A stretch of DNA of 64,000 nt. Source: Syntrophobacteraceae bacterium. Its GTDB lineage: Bacteria > Desulfobacterota > Syntrophobacteria > Syntrophobacterales > Syntrophobacteraceae. The stretch is taken from contig JALOPI010000009.1 of assembly GCA_025453975.1 (NCBI GenBank), positions 58,187 to 122,186 of the forward strand. The letters are read 5' to 3'. Each line of letters opens with the position of its first letter. The first letter of the stretch is position 1. The notes below the pieces were generated by a model. That model was not told the origin of the DNA. It did no database searches and saw only the letters and a list, made by a program, of their open reading frames with translations. Below are positions 1-8,658 of the stretch, piece by piece. The translations under genes were made by a program, and so were the position numbers.

Positions 1-405
1 AAGGGCTCCCCGCGGGACCCCGAGCGCGACCCGCTGGTGAACCGGGGTGTGTTTTACCTGTATTTGATCCTGGGCATCCAGATCTTCATCGTCTTTGGGA
101 TACTGGCAGGCATCATGGTGATCGGGCAGGTGCTCGCAACGCCCATGTGGATGTTCATCGCCGCCTTTGCCGCCGGAGTCTGGGGACTCGTCTTCATCTA
201 TCGCAAAACCAAGCAGAAGCTGGAAAAGATTCGAGACGCCATCTCACGCGTCGACCTTTCCGACAAGAACCTTGAGCTCAGCTTCATGGGGGGGGTCCTC
301 ACCATGAGGATCGAGCAGAACGGCCGTACTCCGCTTCTGGAAGCCCCCTCATCCTCCAGCGCCATCATCGACGCCGAACCGTTGGAGAGCACGGCTCCCC
401 GCTGA
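1..405 (+). CDS. Membrane protein of unknown function, 5' end cut by the window
   Basis: The reading frame is open to the first base, so this is the C-terminal 134 residues of a gene that begins outside the window. A GTG at 37 could serve as a start, but no ribosome binding site precedes it and coding continues upstream. Two hydrophobic stretches, roughly residues 17-40 and 45-63 of the visible part, look like membrane helices. They are followed by a basic turn (YRKTKQK), a charged soluble segment and a low-complexity Ser/Ala tail. I do not recognise the family. It converges on nadB, and a GC-rich hairpin lies just after the stop codon. Confidence 0.6.
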   Translation, partial: KGSPRDPERDPLVNRGVFYLYLILGIQIFIVFGILAGIMVIGQVLATPMWMFIAAFAAGVWGLVFIYRKTKQKLEKIRDAISRVDLSDKNLELSFMGGVLTMRIEQNGRTPLLEAPSSSSAIIDAEPLESTAPR

Positions 406-411
406 GCCATT

Positions 412-429
412 CCGGCCCTCCCGGGCCGG
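412..429. terminator. GC hairpin between convergent genes, possible terminator
   Basis: A perfect 7-bp inverted repeat (CCGGCCC / GGGCCGG) with a 4-base loop lies 7 bases after the stop of the first gene, between it and the end of nadB. No T-run follows on either strand, so intrinsic termination is only a possibility. Confidence 0.3.
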
Positions 430-592
430 GGCTCATCCCGAAGCTCCCGGCTCCAGCACAGTGAGTGACGCGCGCCCTGGAGGAACGGAGTCCCCTCGGA
501 CCAGGGCACACCTTCGGCCCGGTCCGGCTCAGGCCGGCCATGGTGCGTGGGAGCACGAGCCGCGGTCTTCAAACCGCCCCAGGCACTTCCCG

Positions 593-2269
593 TCACTCCC
601 GGTTGTTGCTCATCGCCCCCACGACCCCCCGCGGATCCTCGGCCTGCTTCTTTCTCACGATGGTATCGTGCCGCCAGGCCATGTCGTCTTTCCTGGGGTG
701 GTCGAGATTGTAATGCAATCCTCGGCTTTCCTTTCGCTGGATGGCGCACCGAATGATCAGCTCGGCGACGAGGGCAAGATCCTGGAGCTCCACCAGGTCA
801 TTGCTCAGCGGGATGTTGGGCAGGTGCTCCCGGATCTCCATCCTGATCTGCTGCATGTGGGTCTGGGCCAGCAGCAGGCGCTTGTCGGTCCGCACAATGC
901 CGACGTAGTTCCACATGAGCCTGCGGATGATGTCCCAGTTGTGGGCAATGAGCACCATTTCGCTTTGGGCCGAATGGAGCTGTCCCATGGGGATGGGGCA
1001 GGCGGGGATCTCGGGTGCAGTCCTCTGTCGCCAGGACTGGATATGCTCGCCACAATGGAGTACCGCTTCGTAGGCGTATACCATGGCTTCCAGAAGAGAG
1101 TTGCTCGCCAGCCGATTGGCGCCGTGAAGGCCGGTGCATGCACATTCCCCCACGGCGTAAAGGTTTTCCAGGGTCGTACGGCCGTATCGATCGGCCACGA
1201 TCCCGCCGCAGAGGTAATGAGCCGCTGGCACCACCGGTATGGGATCCTTTGTGATGTCGATGCCGAGGAGCAGGCATTTCTGGTAGATGTTGGGAAACCG
1301 TGCCTTGAGGAAACCGGCGTCGCGATGGGTGATGTCCAGGAAAACGCAGTCGTCTCCGGACTGCTTCATTTCGGTGTCGATGGCCCGGGCCACGATGTCA
1401 CGGAAGGCCAGATCCTTCAGGGGGTGATACCTTTCCATGAAGGCATTGCCGCGGCGGTCGATGAGCCTGCCCCCTTCCCCCCGGACCGCTTCGGAGATCA
1501 GAAAATTCTTGGCATGAGGATGGTACAGGCATGTGGGATGAAACTGCACGAACTCAAGGTTGGCCAGACAGGCGCCGGCCCGGTAGGCCATGGCCAGCCC
1601 ATCTCCCGTGGCCACATCGGGGTTGCTGGTGTAGAGATAGACTTTTCCCGCTCCGCCGGTGCACAGCACGACGGCGTGGGCCAGAAAGGTGTGCAGGCTC
1701 TGTCGCTGGCTGTCGAGGACGTAGGCTCCCCAGCAGACATCCCGATGCCGCACGGCGATGGAGCCGGCCTTGATGGCAAAGTGCTCGACGATCAGGTCCA
1801 GTGCCAGGTGATTCTCGAAAATGTGGATATTGGAATGGGATTCCGCCGCGGCGATGAGGGCCTTTTCCACCGCCTGACCGGTCATGTCGCGCGCATGCAC
1901 GATACGGTTGCGACTGTGGCCGCCCTCCCGGCCGAGATCGAATTCCAGCCCTTCCACGGGACTGCGGCTGAAGGGAACGCCGTACTCCGCCAGTTCGCGG
2001 ATGCGCTCGGGACCTGAGTGCACCACGTGCTCCACGACGTCCGGATGGCAGAGGCCATCGCCGGCGTTCAAGGTGTCCTCGACGTGGAGGGGAAAGGAAT
2101 CGTCACTCCCCAGCACGCTGGCGATGCCGCCCTGGGCATAATTGGTGCTGGTCTCGAGCTTGTCCTTCTTGGTCACGATGGCGACGGTGCCCAGCCGGGC
2201 GGCTTTGAGCGCGAAGCTGAGTCCAGCGATCCCGCTGCCGATGACCAGAAAATCAAACTGGTGTTCCAT
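593..2269 (-). CDS. nadB: L-aspartate oxidase NadB
   Basis: This flavoenzyme oxidises L-aspartate to iminoaspartate, the first step of de novo NAD synthesis, with NadA as the next enzyme. The 558-residue product has the usual family length. An N-terminal FAD dinucleotide-binding motif (GSGIAG, residues 11-16) is followed by a TNYAQGGIA segment. The succinate-dehydrogenase-like flavoprotein core includes an HSRNRIVHARD stretch, and the C-terminal helical domain is typical of NadB. In anaerobes the electron acceptor is usually fumarate rather than oxygen, which would suit this organism but is inferred. nadA and nadC are not next to it. A long open frame on the opposite strand is a GC-rich shadow. 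Confidence 0.95.
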   Translation of the reverse strand: MEHQFDFLVIGSGIAGLSFALKAARLGTVAIVTKKDKLETSTNYAQGGIASVLGSDDSFPLHVEDTLNAGDGLCHPDVVEHVVHSGPERIRELAEYGVPFSRSPVEGLEFDLGREGGHSRNRIVHARDMTGQAVEKALIAAAESHSNIHIFENHLALDLIVEHFAIKAGSIAVRHRDVCWGAYVLDSQRQSLHTFLAHAVVLCTGGAGKVYLYTSNPDVATGDGLAMAYRAGACLANLEFVQFHPTCLYHPHAKNFLISEAVRGEGGRLIDRRGNAFMERYHPLKDLAFRDIVARAIDTEMKQSGDDCVFLDITHRDAGFLKARFPNIYQKCLLLGIDITKDPIPVVPAAHYLCGGIVADRYGRTTLENLYAVGECACTGLHGANRLASNSLLEAMVYAYEAVLHCGEHIQSWRQRTAPEIPACPIPMGQLHSAQSEMVLIAHNWDIIRRLMWNYVGIVRTDKRLLLAQTHMQQIRMEIREHLPNIPLSNDLVELQDLALVAELIIRCAIQRKESRGLHYNLDHPRKDDMAWRHDTIVRKKQAEDPRGVVGAMSNNRE

Positions 2270-2448
2270 TTCGCTCTTTCCGTGGTTACAGTTTTCGGTG
2301 ATGAGGCAGGATGAATCGACAGGCTCGGAGACGTTGGCCCCTGGACGACAGTCCCTCTATATTGGATCCCCATTCATTTGTAAAGCCGCGCAGGCTCGCA
2401 TCAGGAAAGGATCTTTCATTGACATCAAGCCATGAAGGCACTGGAAAT

Positions 2449-3111
2449 ATGAATCATCCCGTCTGCGATCCCATCGACCGCCGATTCAAGGCTCCGCCCA
2501 GAAAGCCCTTCCAGGTGCTCGCTTTCGACTGCGACGGAGTGCTGTTCGACTCGCGTGATGCCAATACACGCTTTTACAGTCATATTCTGGAGAGGATCGG
2601 CCGTCCTCCCGTTCGGTCGGATCAGCAGGGATTCATCCACATGCATCCCGTTCGGCAGTCCCTCAGATACCTTCTGCCGGAGGAGGAGGATTTCCAGAAA
2701 GCATGGGATTACACCCAGACCATCGACTTCAAGGCATTCAACAGGTACCTGACGCCCGAGCCCGGTCTGGTGGACTTCCTCGAATCCGTTCAGGATAGCC
2801 ACCACATTGCCATGGCGACCAATCGAACCGTTTCCACCCGCGACGTATTGGACCATTTCAATCTGTCGCGGTATTTCGATCTGGTCGTTTCCGCGTCGGA
2901 CGTTCGTTTCCCGAAGCCTCATCCCGAATCCATGGAGCGCATCATGGAGACGTTCAAGGTGAAGCCCAGCGAGGTGCTTTACGTCGGAGATTCACAGGTG
3001 GATGAAGCCCTGGCCCTCTCCACGGGCGTCTTCTTCGTGGCTTACAAGAACCCTTCTCTGAAGGCATGCTGTCACATCAGTCATTTCAGCGAGCTTCATT
3101 CCATCATCTGA
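2449..3111 (+). CDS. HAD-superfamily hydrolase, phosphoglycolate-phosphatase-like
   Basis: The 220-residue protein carries the haloacid dehalogenase motifs in order. Motif I is DCDGVLFD with nucleophile Asp27 and acid Asp29. Motif II is TNRT in the middle. A conserved Lys lies in FPKPHPE, and motif IV is GDSQVDEALA near the C-terminus. An alpha-helical cap sits between motifs I and II, as in subclass I enzymes such as Gph. The start at 2449 is chosen because the fold begins about 20 residues later; the frame extends upstream to 2311 with unlikely composition. The natural substrate cannot be told from sequence. A TraB-like gene follows on the same strand. Confidence 0.82.
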   Translation: MNHPVCDPIDRRFKAPPRKPFQVLAFDCDGVLFDSRDANTRFYSHILERIGRPPVRSDQQGFIHMHPVRQSLRYLLPEEEDFQKAWDYTQTIDFKAFNRYLTPEPGLVDFLESVQDSHHIAMATNRTVSTRDVLDHFNLSRYFDLVVSASDVRFPKPHPESMERIMETFKVKPSEVLYVGDSQVDEALALSTGVFFVAYKNPSLKACCHISHFSELHSII

Positions 3112-3161
3112 ATGGTCATGCCGAAGGCCGCCCTGGTCCGCGCGGGCGGGGTTCAACGGGA

Positions 3162-3980
3162 ATGCGTCCATTGGTCTTTCGAGGGTTTCCCCTTTCCACA
3201 TCCGAGGTCGAATCTTCGGACCCTTTGAATGGGCTGCTGCTCGTCGGGTGTGATCACGGCGACCCCATGGGACTCGGGCGAGCCCTGGGCCTCCTGCATC
3301 GTCTGCAGCCGGACGTGGTCCTTCTCGAGCTGAGCCCTTACGCACGCAGTTTCAGGGCCAGGCGGCAGGGCCAGCTCCTGAAAGCCCTGACCCATCGGGT
3401 TTCCCATGCGGCCCGGGCTCTGAGCATGGCTCCGCGCCTGGCACACCGCCACCCGGAGGTGGTGCGCATTCGCAGGCAGATTTGCCTCCCCTATGAATAC
3501 CGGGCCGCACGGAAGTATGCCTCGAGCCGGGGCGCCAGGATCGTGCTTTGTGACTCTTCCGCCTTCAGCGGGCGGTGTCTGGCATCCTGGCCCGAAATGC
3601 TCTCATGGGAAAACCTGCTCTCCATCCTGTCGGGACCCGGACGACGGGATGGCCATGAGGATGGCTACAGCCGGGCTCGCCGGGCCCTTGGTGAGCCCCT
3701 GGAGGAGGGAGGGATCTGGACGCGCTCCGTGGAGGATCGCTGGGGGCCCTGGTGGGATCGCAGGGAGCGGCATCTGGCCAGGACCGCGTGGACGGCGCTT
3801 CACATCCTGCAACCTCGGTCCCCTCTTTACCTGGGGGGATGGCAGCACCTGCTGCCAGGCCGTCGACGGTCCACCCTGAGAGGTCTGCTTTGCATTCCAT
3901 CGGGACGGTGCCTGCTGCTCCCCGATGATTTCAGCTCGAAATCCATCCCGGCCCAAATGTCCGCGGAGCAATCCCGTTGA
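3162..3980 (+). CDS. Uncharacterised protein, weakly TraB/PrgY-like
   Basis: A protein of about 272 residues, rich in Arg and Leu, without signal peptide or membrane helices. Its N-terminal third (VGCDHGDPMGLGRAL, then LQPDVVLLELSPYARSF) resembles the start of the TraB/PrgY fold: a short strand with a His, a helix, then PDVVxLEL. A middle segment (YRAARKYASSRGARIVLCD) fits the same pattern. The C-terminal membrane region seen in many TraB proteins is absent. The start at 3162 is a choice; the frame extends to 3066, inside the preceding gene. The family assignment is an inference and the role is unknown. It ends about 50 bases before the SRP RNA. Confidence 0.5.
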   Translation: MRPLVFRGFPLSTSEVESSDPLNGLLLVGCDHGDPMGLGRALGLLHRLQPDVVLLELSPYARSFRARRQGQLLKALTHRVSHAARALSMAPRLAHRHPEVVRIRRQICLPYEYRAARKYASSRGARIVLCDSSAFSGRCLASWPEMLSWENLLSILSGPGRRDGHEDGYSRARRALGEPLEEGGIWTRSVEDRWGPWWDRRERHLARTAWTALHILQPRSPLYLGGWQHLLPGRRRSTLRGLLCIPSGRCLLLPDDFSSKSIPAQMSAEQSR

Positions 3981-4029
3981 TTGCCGTGCCGATTTGTGAT
4001 ATCGGTTCCTTGAAAGTCGATCTGCCAGT

Positions 4030-4303
4030 ACCCTTGGTCGCGCTAGGCGGGGAGTTAGCGGTGCCCTGTCGCCCGAAATCCGCTCAGCGGGGCTGAATTC
4101 CCCTGGAAGGGCTCGCTTCAGGTCGGCTGTTTCTAATTCCGGTGCTCATTGGACACCGCGCAACAGGCGAGTACGAACCCCGTCAGGTCCGGAAGGAAGC
4201 AGCGGTAAGTATCAACGGCTGTGTCGTGGTTTACTCTGATCGAGTGTCGGAAGGTGGGCAGCATGATCCTGTTCGGTTCGACCCGGGGTGCGCGGCCAAG
4301 GAC
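4030..4303 (+). ncRNA. ffs: Signal recognition particle RNA, long form with Alu domain
   Basis: The S-domain core occupies 4181-4208 (GTCAGGTCCGGAAGGAAGCAG), with the apical loop at CCGGAAGG that binds Ffh. About 130 bases upstream is the Alu-domain signature of long bacterial SRP RNAs: GGCGGGGAGTTAGCGGTGCC at 4047-4066, then ATCCGCT and a GAATTCCCC return strand at 4095-4103. The ends close on each other: 4032-4043 pairs with 4290-4301 over 12 consecutive positions (11 Watson-Crick, one G-U). That gives an RNA of about 270 nt, matching the Bacillus subtilis scRNA in size and organisation rather than the roughly 110-nt 4.5S RNA of enterics. Exact ends are approximate. Confidence 0.9.
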
Positions 4304-4620
4304 TCTCCCACGGCATCCGCCATCGGTCTTGGTTCCATCGAGCATCCCTCGCGTACCATGTTTCACTCCTTTCCATCCTTGTGTTCCATTCACGGTGCAG
4401 GTGAGTCGTCACGAATTCCTGAATGGAGGGCAGGTCTTCCCTTGCCCTGTCATGGTGCAGGTCCAGCGCCACGCCGGGATGTGCCTTGGACCGCGGAGCG
4501 TTTAAGATTTGCGCTTTTCAGCCAGTTGAGTAAGAATACCGGCGGCTTTAGGCGAAGGCGCCTGCCCGTTGCCTCGGGTCTGTGCCATCCCCTGCGTCGG
4601 AGAATCATTGGGAGCCACGG
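4304..4620. other. Gene-free stretch between SRP RNA and phoB
   Basis: No frame here has credible coding character. It should hold the phoB promoter. A single Pho-box-like heptamer (CTGTCAT, 4447-4453) has no partner at the expected 11-base spacing, so I do not call a PhoB site. Confidence 0.5.
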
Positions 4621-5304
4621 ATGAGCAAGATGAAAATTGTCATCGTGGAAGACGATACGGATATTCTTCAGCTGCTCGCCTACAATATGCAGGCCTCAGG
4701 GTTCGAAGTGATCACCTCGCGGGATGGATTCGAGGGTCTCGGGCTGGTGCGTCAGAATCTGCCCGATCTAGTTCTCCTGGACCTGATGCTGCCCGGATTG
4801 GACGGCTTCGACGTGTGCAAGGAGCTCAAGAGGAATCCCGAGACCCAGAATATCCCCATCCTCATGCTGACTGCCCGGGGTGAGGAAGTGGACCGGATTG
4901 TCGGGCTCGAGCTGGGCGCCGACGATTATGTCGTCAAGCCGTTCAGCCCCAGGGAGCTGATTCTGAGGATCCGGGCTATTTTGAGGAGATCGGCCTCCGA
5001 CGGTGGAGCCGAGAGCATCTGGCAGCATGAAGGGCTTCGGGTCGATCTCGAGGGGCACAAGGCCAGCCTGCATGGCGAAGAGATGCCCCTGACGGCCACG
5101 GAGTTCAAGCTGCTGGTGGAGCTGATCAAGAGCCGAGGCAAGGTTCAGACACGGGATCAGCTGCTGGACAAGGTTTGGGGCTATCACTTCGAGGGATACG
5201 CTCGAACCGTGGACACTCACGTGCGGCGCCTGCGCCAGAAGCTCGGCGACTATGCCGACTGGGTCGAAACCATCCGTGGAGTGGGATACCGATTCAAGGT
5301 TTAG
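4621..5304 (+). CDS. phoB: Phosphate-regulon response regulator PhoB
   Basis: An OmpR/PhoB-family transcription factor of 227 residues. The receiver domain (about 1-120) has acidic residues EDD at 10-12, phosphoacceptor Asp54 in LLDLMLPG and the conserved Lys in VVKPFSP. A winged-helix DNA-binding domain follows (about 130-225), with LTATEFKLL and the RTVDTHVRRLRQKLG recognition helix region. The start at 4621 has GGGAG eight bases upstream; longer frames add non-homologous residues. It lies 4 bases before phoR, so the two are almost surely cotranscribed, with phoU close behind. The family normally activates phosphate-starvation genes. No pst transporter genes are in the window. Confidence 0.92.
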   Translation: MSKMKIVIVEDDTDILQLLAYNMQASGFEVITSRDGFEGLGLVRQNLPDLVLLDLMLPGLDGFDVCKELKRNPETQNIPILMLTARGEEVDRIVGLELGADDYVVKPFSPRELILRIRAILRRSASDGGAESIWQHEGLRVDLEGHKASLHGEEMPLTATEFKLLVELIKSRGKVQTRDQLLDKVWGYHFEGYARTVDTHVRRLRQKLGDYADWVETIRGVGYRFKV

Positions 5305-5308
5305 GACC

Positions 5309-7174
5309 ATGTTCAAGCAATCCAGCCTGAGTCTGCGTCTGCTGGGAATCCTGTGGGGCATCCTCGTCCTGTCGCTGGTCTGGCCCTGCTGGCGGATGCA
5401 CACCGATGTCCACGATCAGATTGTCAGGGATGCCCAGGCGGGGGCCGTGAGCGATCTGAATCTCGTCCAGTGGCTTCTGAAAAGGCACGAGCTTTTCAGC
5501 GGCCTCCCGCAGGTGCAGACGTGGATCACGGGGATATCCGAATCCCGTGGTTTCAGAATCACCTACCTGGACGATCGGGGAAAGGTCCTCGCGGATTCCC
5601 AGTTTTCCCTCGAAGAGATCTCCCAGCTCGGGGAGTTCGGCACCCGACCCGAAATCCTCCAGGCCAGAAAGGGCGAGACGGGAATCACACTGCGCCTGAG
5701 CACCCTGACCCAGCGGGAGCATATCTTCGTGGCCAGGCAATTTGAGGGCCACGGTGCTCTTCCCTCGGGCATTCTCCGATTGGCCGTACCCTTCTGGCAA
5801 ACCAACCGTGCCCTGGACGCCCTCAATCAGGGGCTCAAGACGAGCGTGCTCCTGGCCTTTCTGGGAATGATCCCCGCGGTCCTCATCTGGAGGCGCGAGG
5901 TTCGCAAACCCCTGGAAACGGTTCTGGAGACAACGCGGAGGATCGCTGCCGGCGCGGAAGCGCATGTCCTGAGGTTCTCCAGTGACCACGAGCTCCAGGG
6001 CCTGGCTGATGCCGTCAACCACCTGGCCCGGCAGATCAAGGAGCGCTTCCGGATACTCCGTGAAGAGAAGGAGCAGCTGGAGGCGGTCTTCGAGGGCATG
6101 CAGGAAGGGGTCATGGTCCTGGATTCAAGGGGGAGAATCCGAAGAATCAACCGCTCCTTGTCGGCCATCGCCACGCGGGCTCCCATCACCATCGGGCGGC
6201 AGCCCATGGAAGTGCTGATGAGCTACGAGATCCAGGAGGCTTGCGAGAGGCTTCTGGCCAGCCGGGCCGAGGAGACCACCCAGCGCGTCAATCTGCAGGT
6301 GGAGCTCGAGCGGGAGCGGATCTTCGACGTGAATATCGTCAAGCTTCGGGAGCCTGGCAAGGGGCCCGTTCTGATCATCGTATTCCATGATATTTCCGAG
6401 ATCAAACGACTGGAGAAAGTACGTCAGGATTTCGTGGCCAACGTGTCCCACGAGCTGAGAACGCCGCTCACATCCATCAAGGGATACGTGGAAACGCTGA
6501 GCGCTGACCCGGCCTTCGCCGGAGAGCCCGCCGCCAGCTTCCTTCGGACCATCCTCAAAAACACCAATCATATGGTGATGATCGTGGATGATCTCCTCAA
6601 GCTGGCCCGTCTGGAAGCGAGGGAGCAGCCGGGTGAATCCAGCTGCGTCAACGCCCTGGAAGCTCTCGGTGAAGCCTGGAGGTCGTGCGAGCCCATGGCC
6701 GGGCCGAAGGGCGTGCGCCTGGAGAACCGGCTTTCACCGGAGGGTGTGTTTGTTCGGGGTGACATGGATCGCCTGGTCCAGGTCTTCCGGAACCTCATGG
6801 AGAATGGCGTCAAGTACAGCCCGGAAGGGGATGTCATCACGGTCTCCTGTGAGGAAGGCGACACCGTTTGCACCTTCAGTGTTCAGGACAATGGAGTGGG
6901 CATTCCCAGCCAGTATCAGCAGCGCGTCTTCGAGCGGTTTTACCGCGTCGAGCGCCACCGGGACCGTGAGTCCGGCAGTACCGGGCTGGGGCTTGCCATC
7001 TGCCGCCACATCATACTGAATTTTGGTGGCCAGCTGTGGCTTCGGAGCCCCAATCCCGGGGATTTCAAGGGCAGTACCTTCTTTTTTACGCTTCCAAGAG
7101 TGATTCCGGCGCCCGGTCATGCGGATTCGGACTGGGAACAGAACGCGGGCACCAAGCCTTTGCTTCATGGGTGA
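5309..7174 (+). CDS. phoR: Phosphate-regulon sensor histidine kinase PhoR
   Basis: A membrane sensor kinase of 621 residues. Helix 1 (about 10-30) and helix 2 (about 180-197) flank an extracytoplasmic domain of about 150 residues. Next come a HAMP linker, a PAS domain (about 250-355), a HisKA domain with phosphoacceptor His381 in NVSHELRTP, and an HATPase with NLMENGVKYSP (N box), DNGVGIP (G1) and GSTGLGLAI (G2). The periplasmic domain makes it longer than E. coli PhoR, in the style of Bacillus and many deltaproteobacterial homologues. The start at 5309 follows the phoB stop by 4 bases. It is expected to phosphorylate PhoB. Specificity is inferred from gene order with phoB and phoU. Confidence 0.9.
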   Translation: MFKQSSLSLRLLGILWGILVLSLVWPCWRMHTDVHDQIVRDAQAGAVSDLNLVQWLLKRHELFSGLPQVQTWITGISESRGFRITYLDDRGKVLADSQFSLEEISQLGEFGTRPEILQARKGETGITLRLSTLTQREHIFVARQFEGHGALPSGILRLAVPFWQTNRALDALNQGLKTSVLLAFLGMIPAVLIWRREVRKPLETVLETTRRIAAGAEAHVLRFSSDHELQGLADAVNHLARQIKERFRILREEKEQLEAVFEGMQEGVMVLDSRGRIRRINRSLSAIATRAPITIGRQPMEVLMSYEIQEACERLLASRAEETTQRVNLQVELERERIFDVNIVKLREPGKGPVLIIVFHDISEIKRLEKVRQDFVANVSHELRTPLTSIKGYVETLSADPAFAGEPAASFLRTILKNTNHMVMIVDDLLKLARLEAREQPGESSCVNALEALGEAWRSCEPMAGPKGVRLENRLSPEGVFVRGDMDRLVQVFRNLMENGVKYSPEGDVITVSCEEGDTVCTFSVQDNGVGIPSQYQQRVFERFYRVERHRDRESGSTGLGLAICRHIILNFGGQLWLRSPNPGDFKGSTFFFTLPRVIPAPGHADSDWEQNAGTKPLLHG

Positions 7175-7251
7175 GCGGGCGCGCATTGCAGTCGACAGGG
7201 AGCAGCACATGGATTCCAGTGCTCAGGGGACGTTGAGGAGATATTGAAGCG

Positions 7252-7911
7252 ATGGAGACCCGGTTTCAGCAGGAAATGGAACAGCTCAAGATCACCATCC
7301 TTCAGATGGCAGCCTTGACTGAAACCGCCCTGAAGAAGGCGGTTCAGGCATTATTCGAGAGGAACGTCCCTCTGGCCGACGACGTCGTGGCGAAGGACAT
7401 GGAAGTCAACCTGCTGGAGGTGGCGGTGGACAGGCACTGCCTCCGCCTGCTTGCCCTGGAGCAGCCCATGGCTCGCGACCTGCGCTTCATCATCGGGTGC
7501 ATGAGAATCGCCGTGGACCTGGAGCGCGTGGCCGATCAGGCGGTGAATGTCGCTCAAAGAGCGCAGTTCCTGAGCACGCGTCCTCCGCTGCCCCCCAACC
7601 AGGCCATGGAGCAGCTGGCTTCCACCGCCCAGGACATGCTCTCCAGTGCCATCTCGGCCTTCATCAATCAGAATGTCAGCCAGGCGGCGGATGTCTGCCA
7701 GATGGACGACACGGCTGACGAGCTCAACGTGAAGGTGCTGAAGGATTTGCTCGCCTACATGGTCAACGAGGTGCCGGCCGTCGAGCGATCGGTACAGACC
7801 ATCATTGCCGCCCGTTGTCTGGAGCGCGCCGCGGACCAGGCCACCAATATCGCGGAAAGCATCATTTTCATGGTCAAGGGGGTCAATGTGAAGCACCACT
7901 GCGAGCAATGA
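7252..7911 (+). CDS. phoU: Phosphate transport system regulator PhoU
   Basis: A 219-residue all-helical protein made of two PhoU repeats. Each has the E/D-xxxD-type metal-binding helix, seen as ADDVVAKDMEVN in the first half and a matching helix (DDTADELNVKVLKDLL) in the second. ARDLRFIIGCMRIAVDLERVADQAVN and the later ARCLERAADQATNIAE are typical of the family. PhoU links the Pst phosphate transporter to PhoR and keeps the kinase off when phosphate is plentiful. It lies about 77 bases after phoR on the same strand, probably in the same operon. A GAGGAGA sequence precedes the ATG. Confidence 0.93.
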   Translation: METRFQQEMEQLKITILQMAALTETALKKAVQALFERNVPLADDVVAKDMEVNLLEVAVDRHCLRLLALEQPMARDLRFIIGCMRIAVDLERVADQAVNVAQRAQFLSTRPPLPPNQAMEQLASTAQDMLSSAISAFINQNVSQAADVCQMDDTADELNVKVLKDLLAYMVNEVPAVERSVQTIIAARCLERAADQATNIAESIIFMVKGVNVKHHCEQ

Positions 7912-8068
7912 TACCGTTGCCCCGCCCGCGGACGCTTCGCTCCCTGCCCCGTGGCAGAGGGGCTCCACGATTACCATGGCTCCATCCCTGCTCATGCTGA
8001 GAGTGCCGTTGCGCTGATCTCAGGAATGCTCCCGTTCTGCATCACTTTACCGATCAAAGGAGTGGACG

Positions 8069-8470
8069 ATGGCGGAAAGAAGAGTCAGGATTCTCATGGC
8101 AAAATTCGGTGAAGGCTATGAAATGGCCATAATGAAGCTCGCCAGGGCTTTCAGCGAAGCCGGTTTTGAAGTCATCTACACGGAGCTCCGGGACCCACAA
8201 GCCATTGTCAATTCAGCCATCCAGGAGTCTGTGGACCATATTGGCGTGACCACCCTGCCTGGAGCCCATATTGAATCGTTTTCGACCCTCATTGGCCTTC
8301 TCCAAAAGGAGGGCGCCGGCCATATCCGCATCACGGCGGGAGGGTTTCTGGACGACGCCAGCATTCCCAGGGTGAAGGCCATGGGAGTGGTGGAGTTTTT
8401 CCCCAAGGGTACCACCTACGAAGAGCTGATCGATTGGGCCGGCCGGAACATCAAGGCCACCGAAGAGTAG
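8069..8470 (+). CDS. Cobalamin-binding-fold protein lacking the histidine ligand
   Basis: The 133-residue protein matches the small C-terminal B12-binding (flavodoxin-like) domain of methylmalonyl-CoA mutase along its whole length: VRILMAK at the start, ARAFSEAGFEVIYTEL, then IGVTTLPGAH, ITAGGF and a final GTTYEELIDW. The lower-ligand motif DxHxxG, expected directly after VRILMAK, is replaced by FGEGYEMA, with Tyr where the cobalt-coordinating His belongs and one residue fewer. Cobalamin binding is therefore doubtful, or would have to be base-on or base-off in a different way. It has a good ribosome binding site (AGGAG). No mutase large subunit is nearby. It may act as a partner or sensor domain; the role is unknown. 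Confidence 0.85.
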   Translation: MAERRVRILMAKFGEGYEMAIMKLARAFSEAGFEVIYTELRDPQAIVNSAIQESVDHIGVTTLPGAHIESFSTLIGLLQKEGAGHIRITAGGFLDDASIPRVKAMGVVEFFPKGTTYEELIDWAGRNIKATEE

Positions 8471-8480
8471 CGGGATGCGA

Positions 8481-8506
8481 CAGCCTGGGAGGCCTTTCCC
8501 AGGCTG
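8481..8506 (+). terminator. Hairpin after the cobalamin-fold gene, probable terminator
   Basis: A perfect 9-bp inverted repeat (CAGCCTGGG / CCCAGGCTG) with an 8-base loop begins 11 bases after the stop codon. The position fits a terminator, but no T-tract follows. Confidence 0.42.
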
Positions 8507-8658
8507 GGGACGGGCTGGAATGCATGGGGGGGAGCGGGCGGCTCGAATGGGAGCCCGCTGATCTTTCCCCGTGGCGGGCGATCGGCTGGAAGAGCCATGG
8601 ACGCAAGGGATTCAGCCCGGGCAAGCGTTTGGCACCCGCGCGCCCCCGTCGTCCATCC

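Noticed and set aside
461..2017. Long open frame (over 500 codons) opposite nadB
   Set aside because: Composition is His/Gly/Pro-rich shadow coding typical of GC-rich DNA, and nadB on the other strand is beyond doubt.
4447..4453. CTGTCAT heptamer upstream of phoB as a Pho box
   Set aside because: Only one half is present; the expected second heptamer after a 4-base gap does not match.
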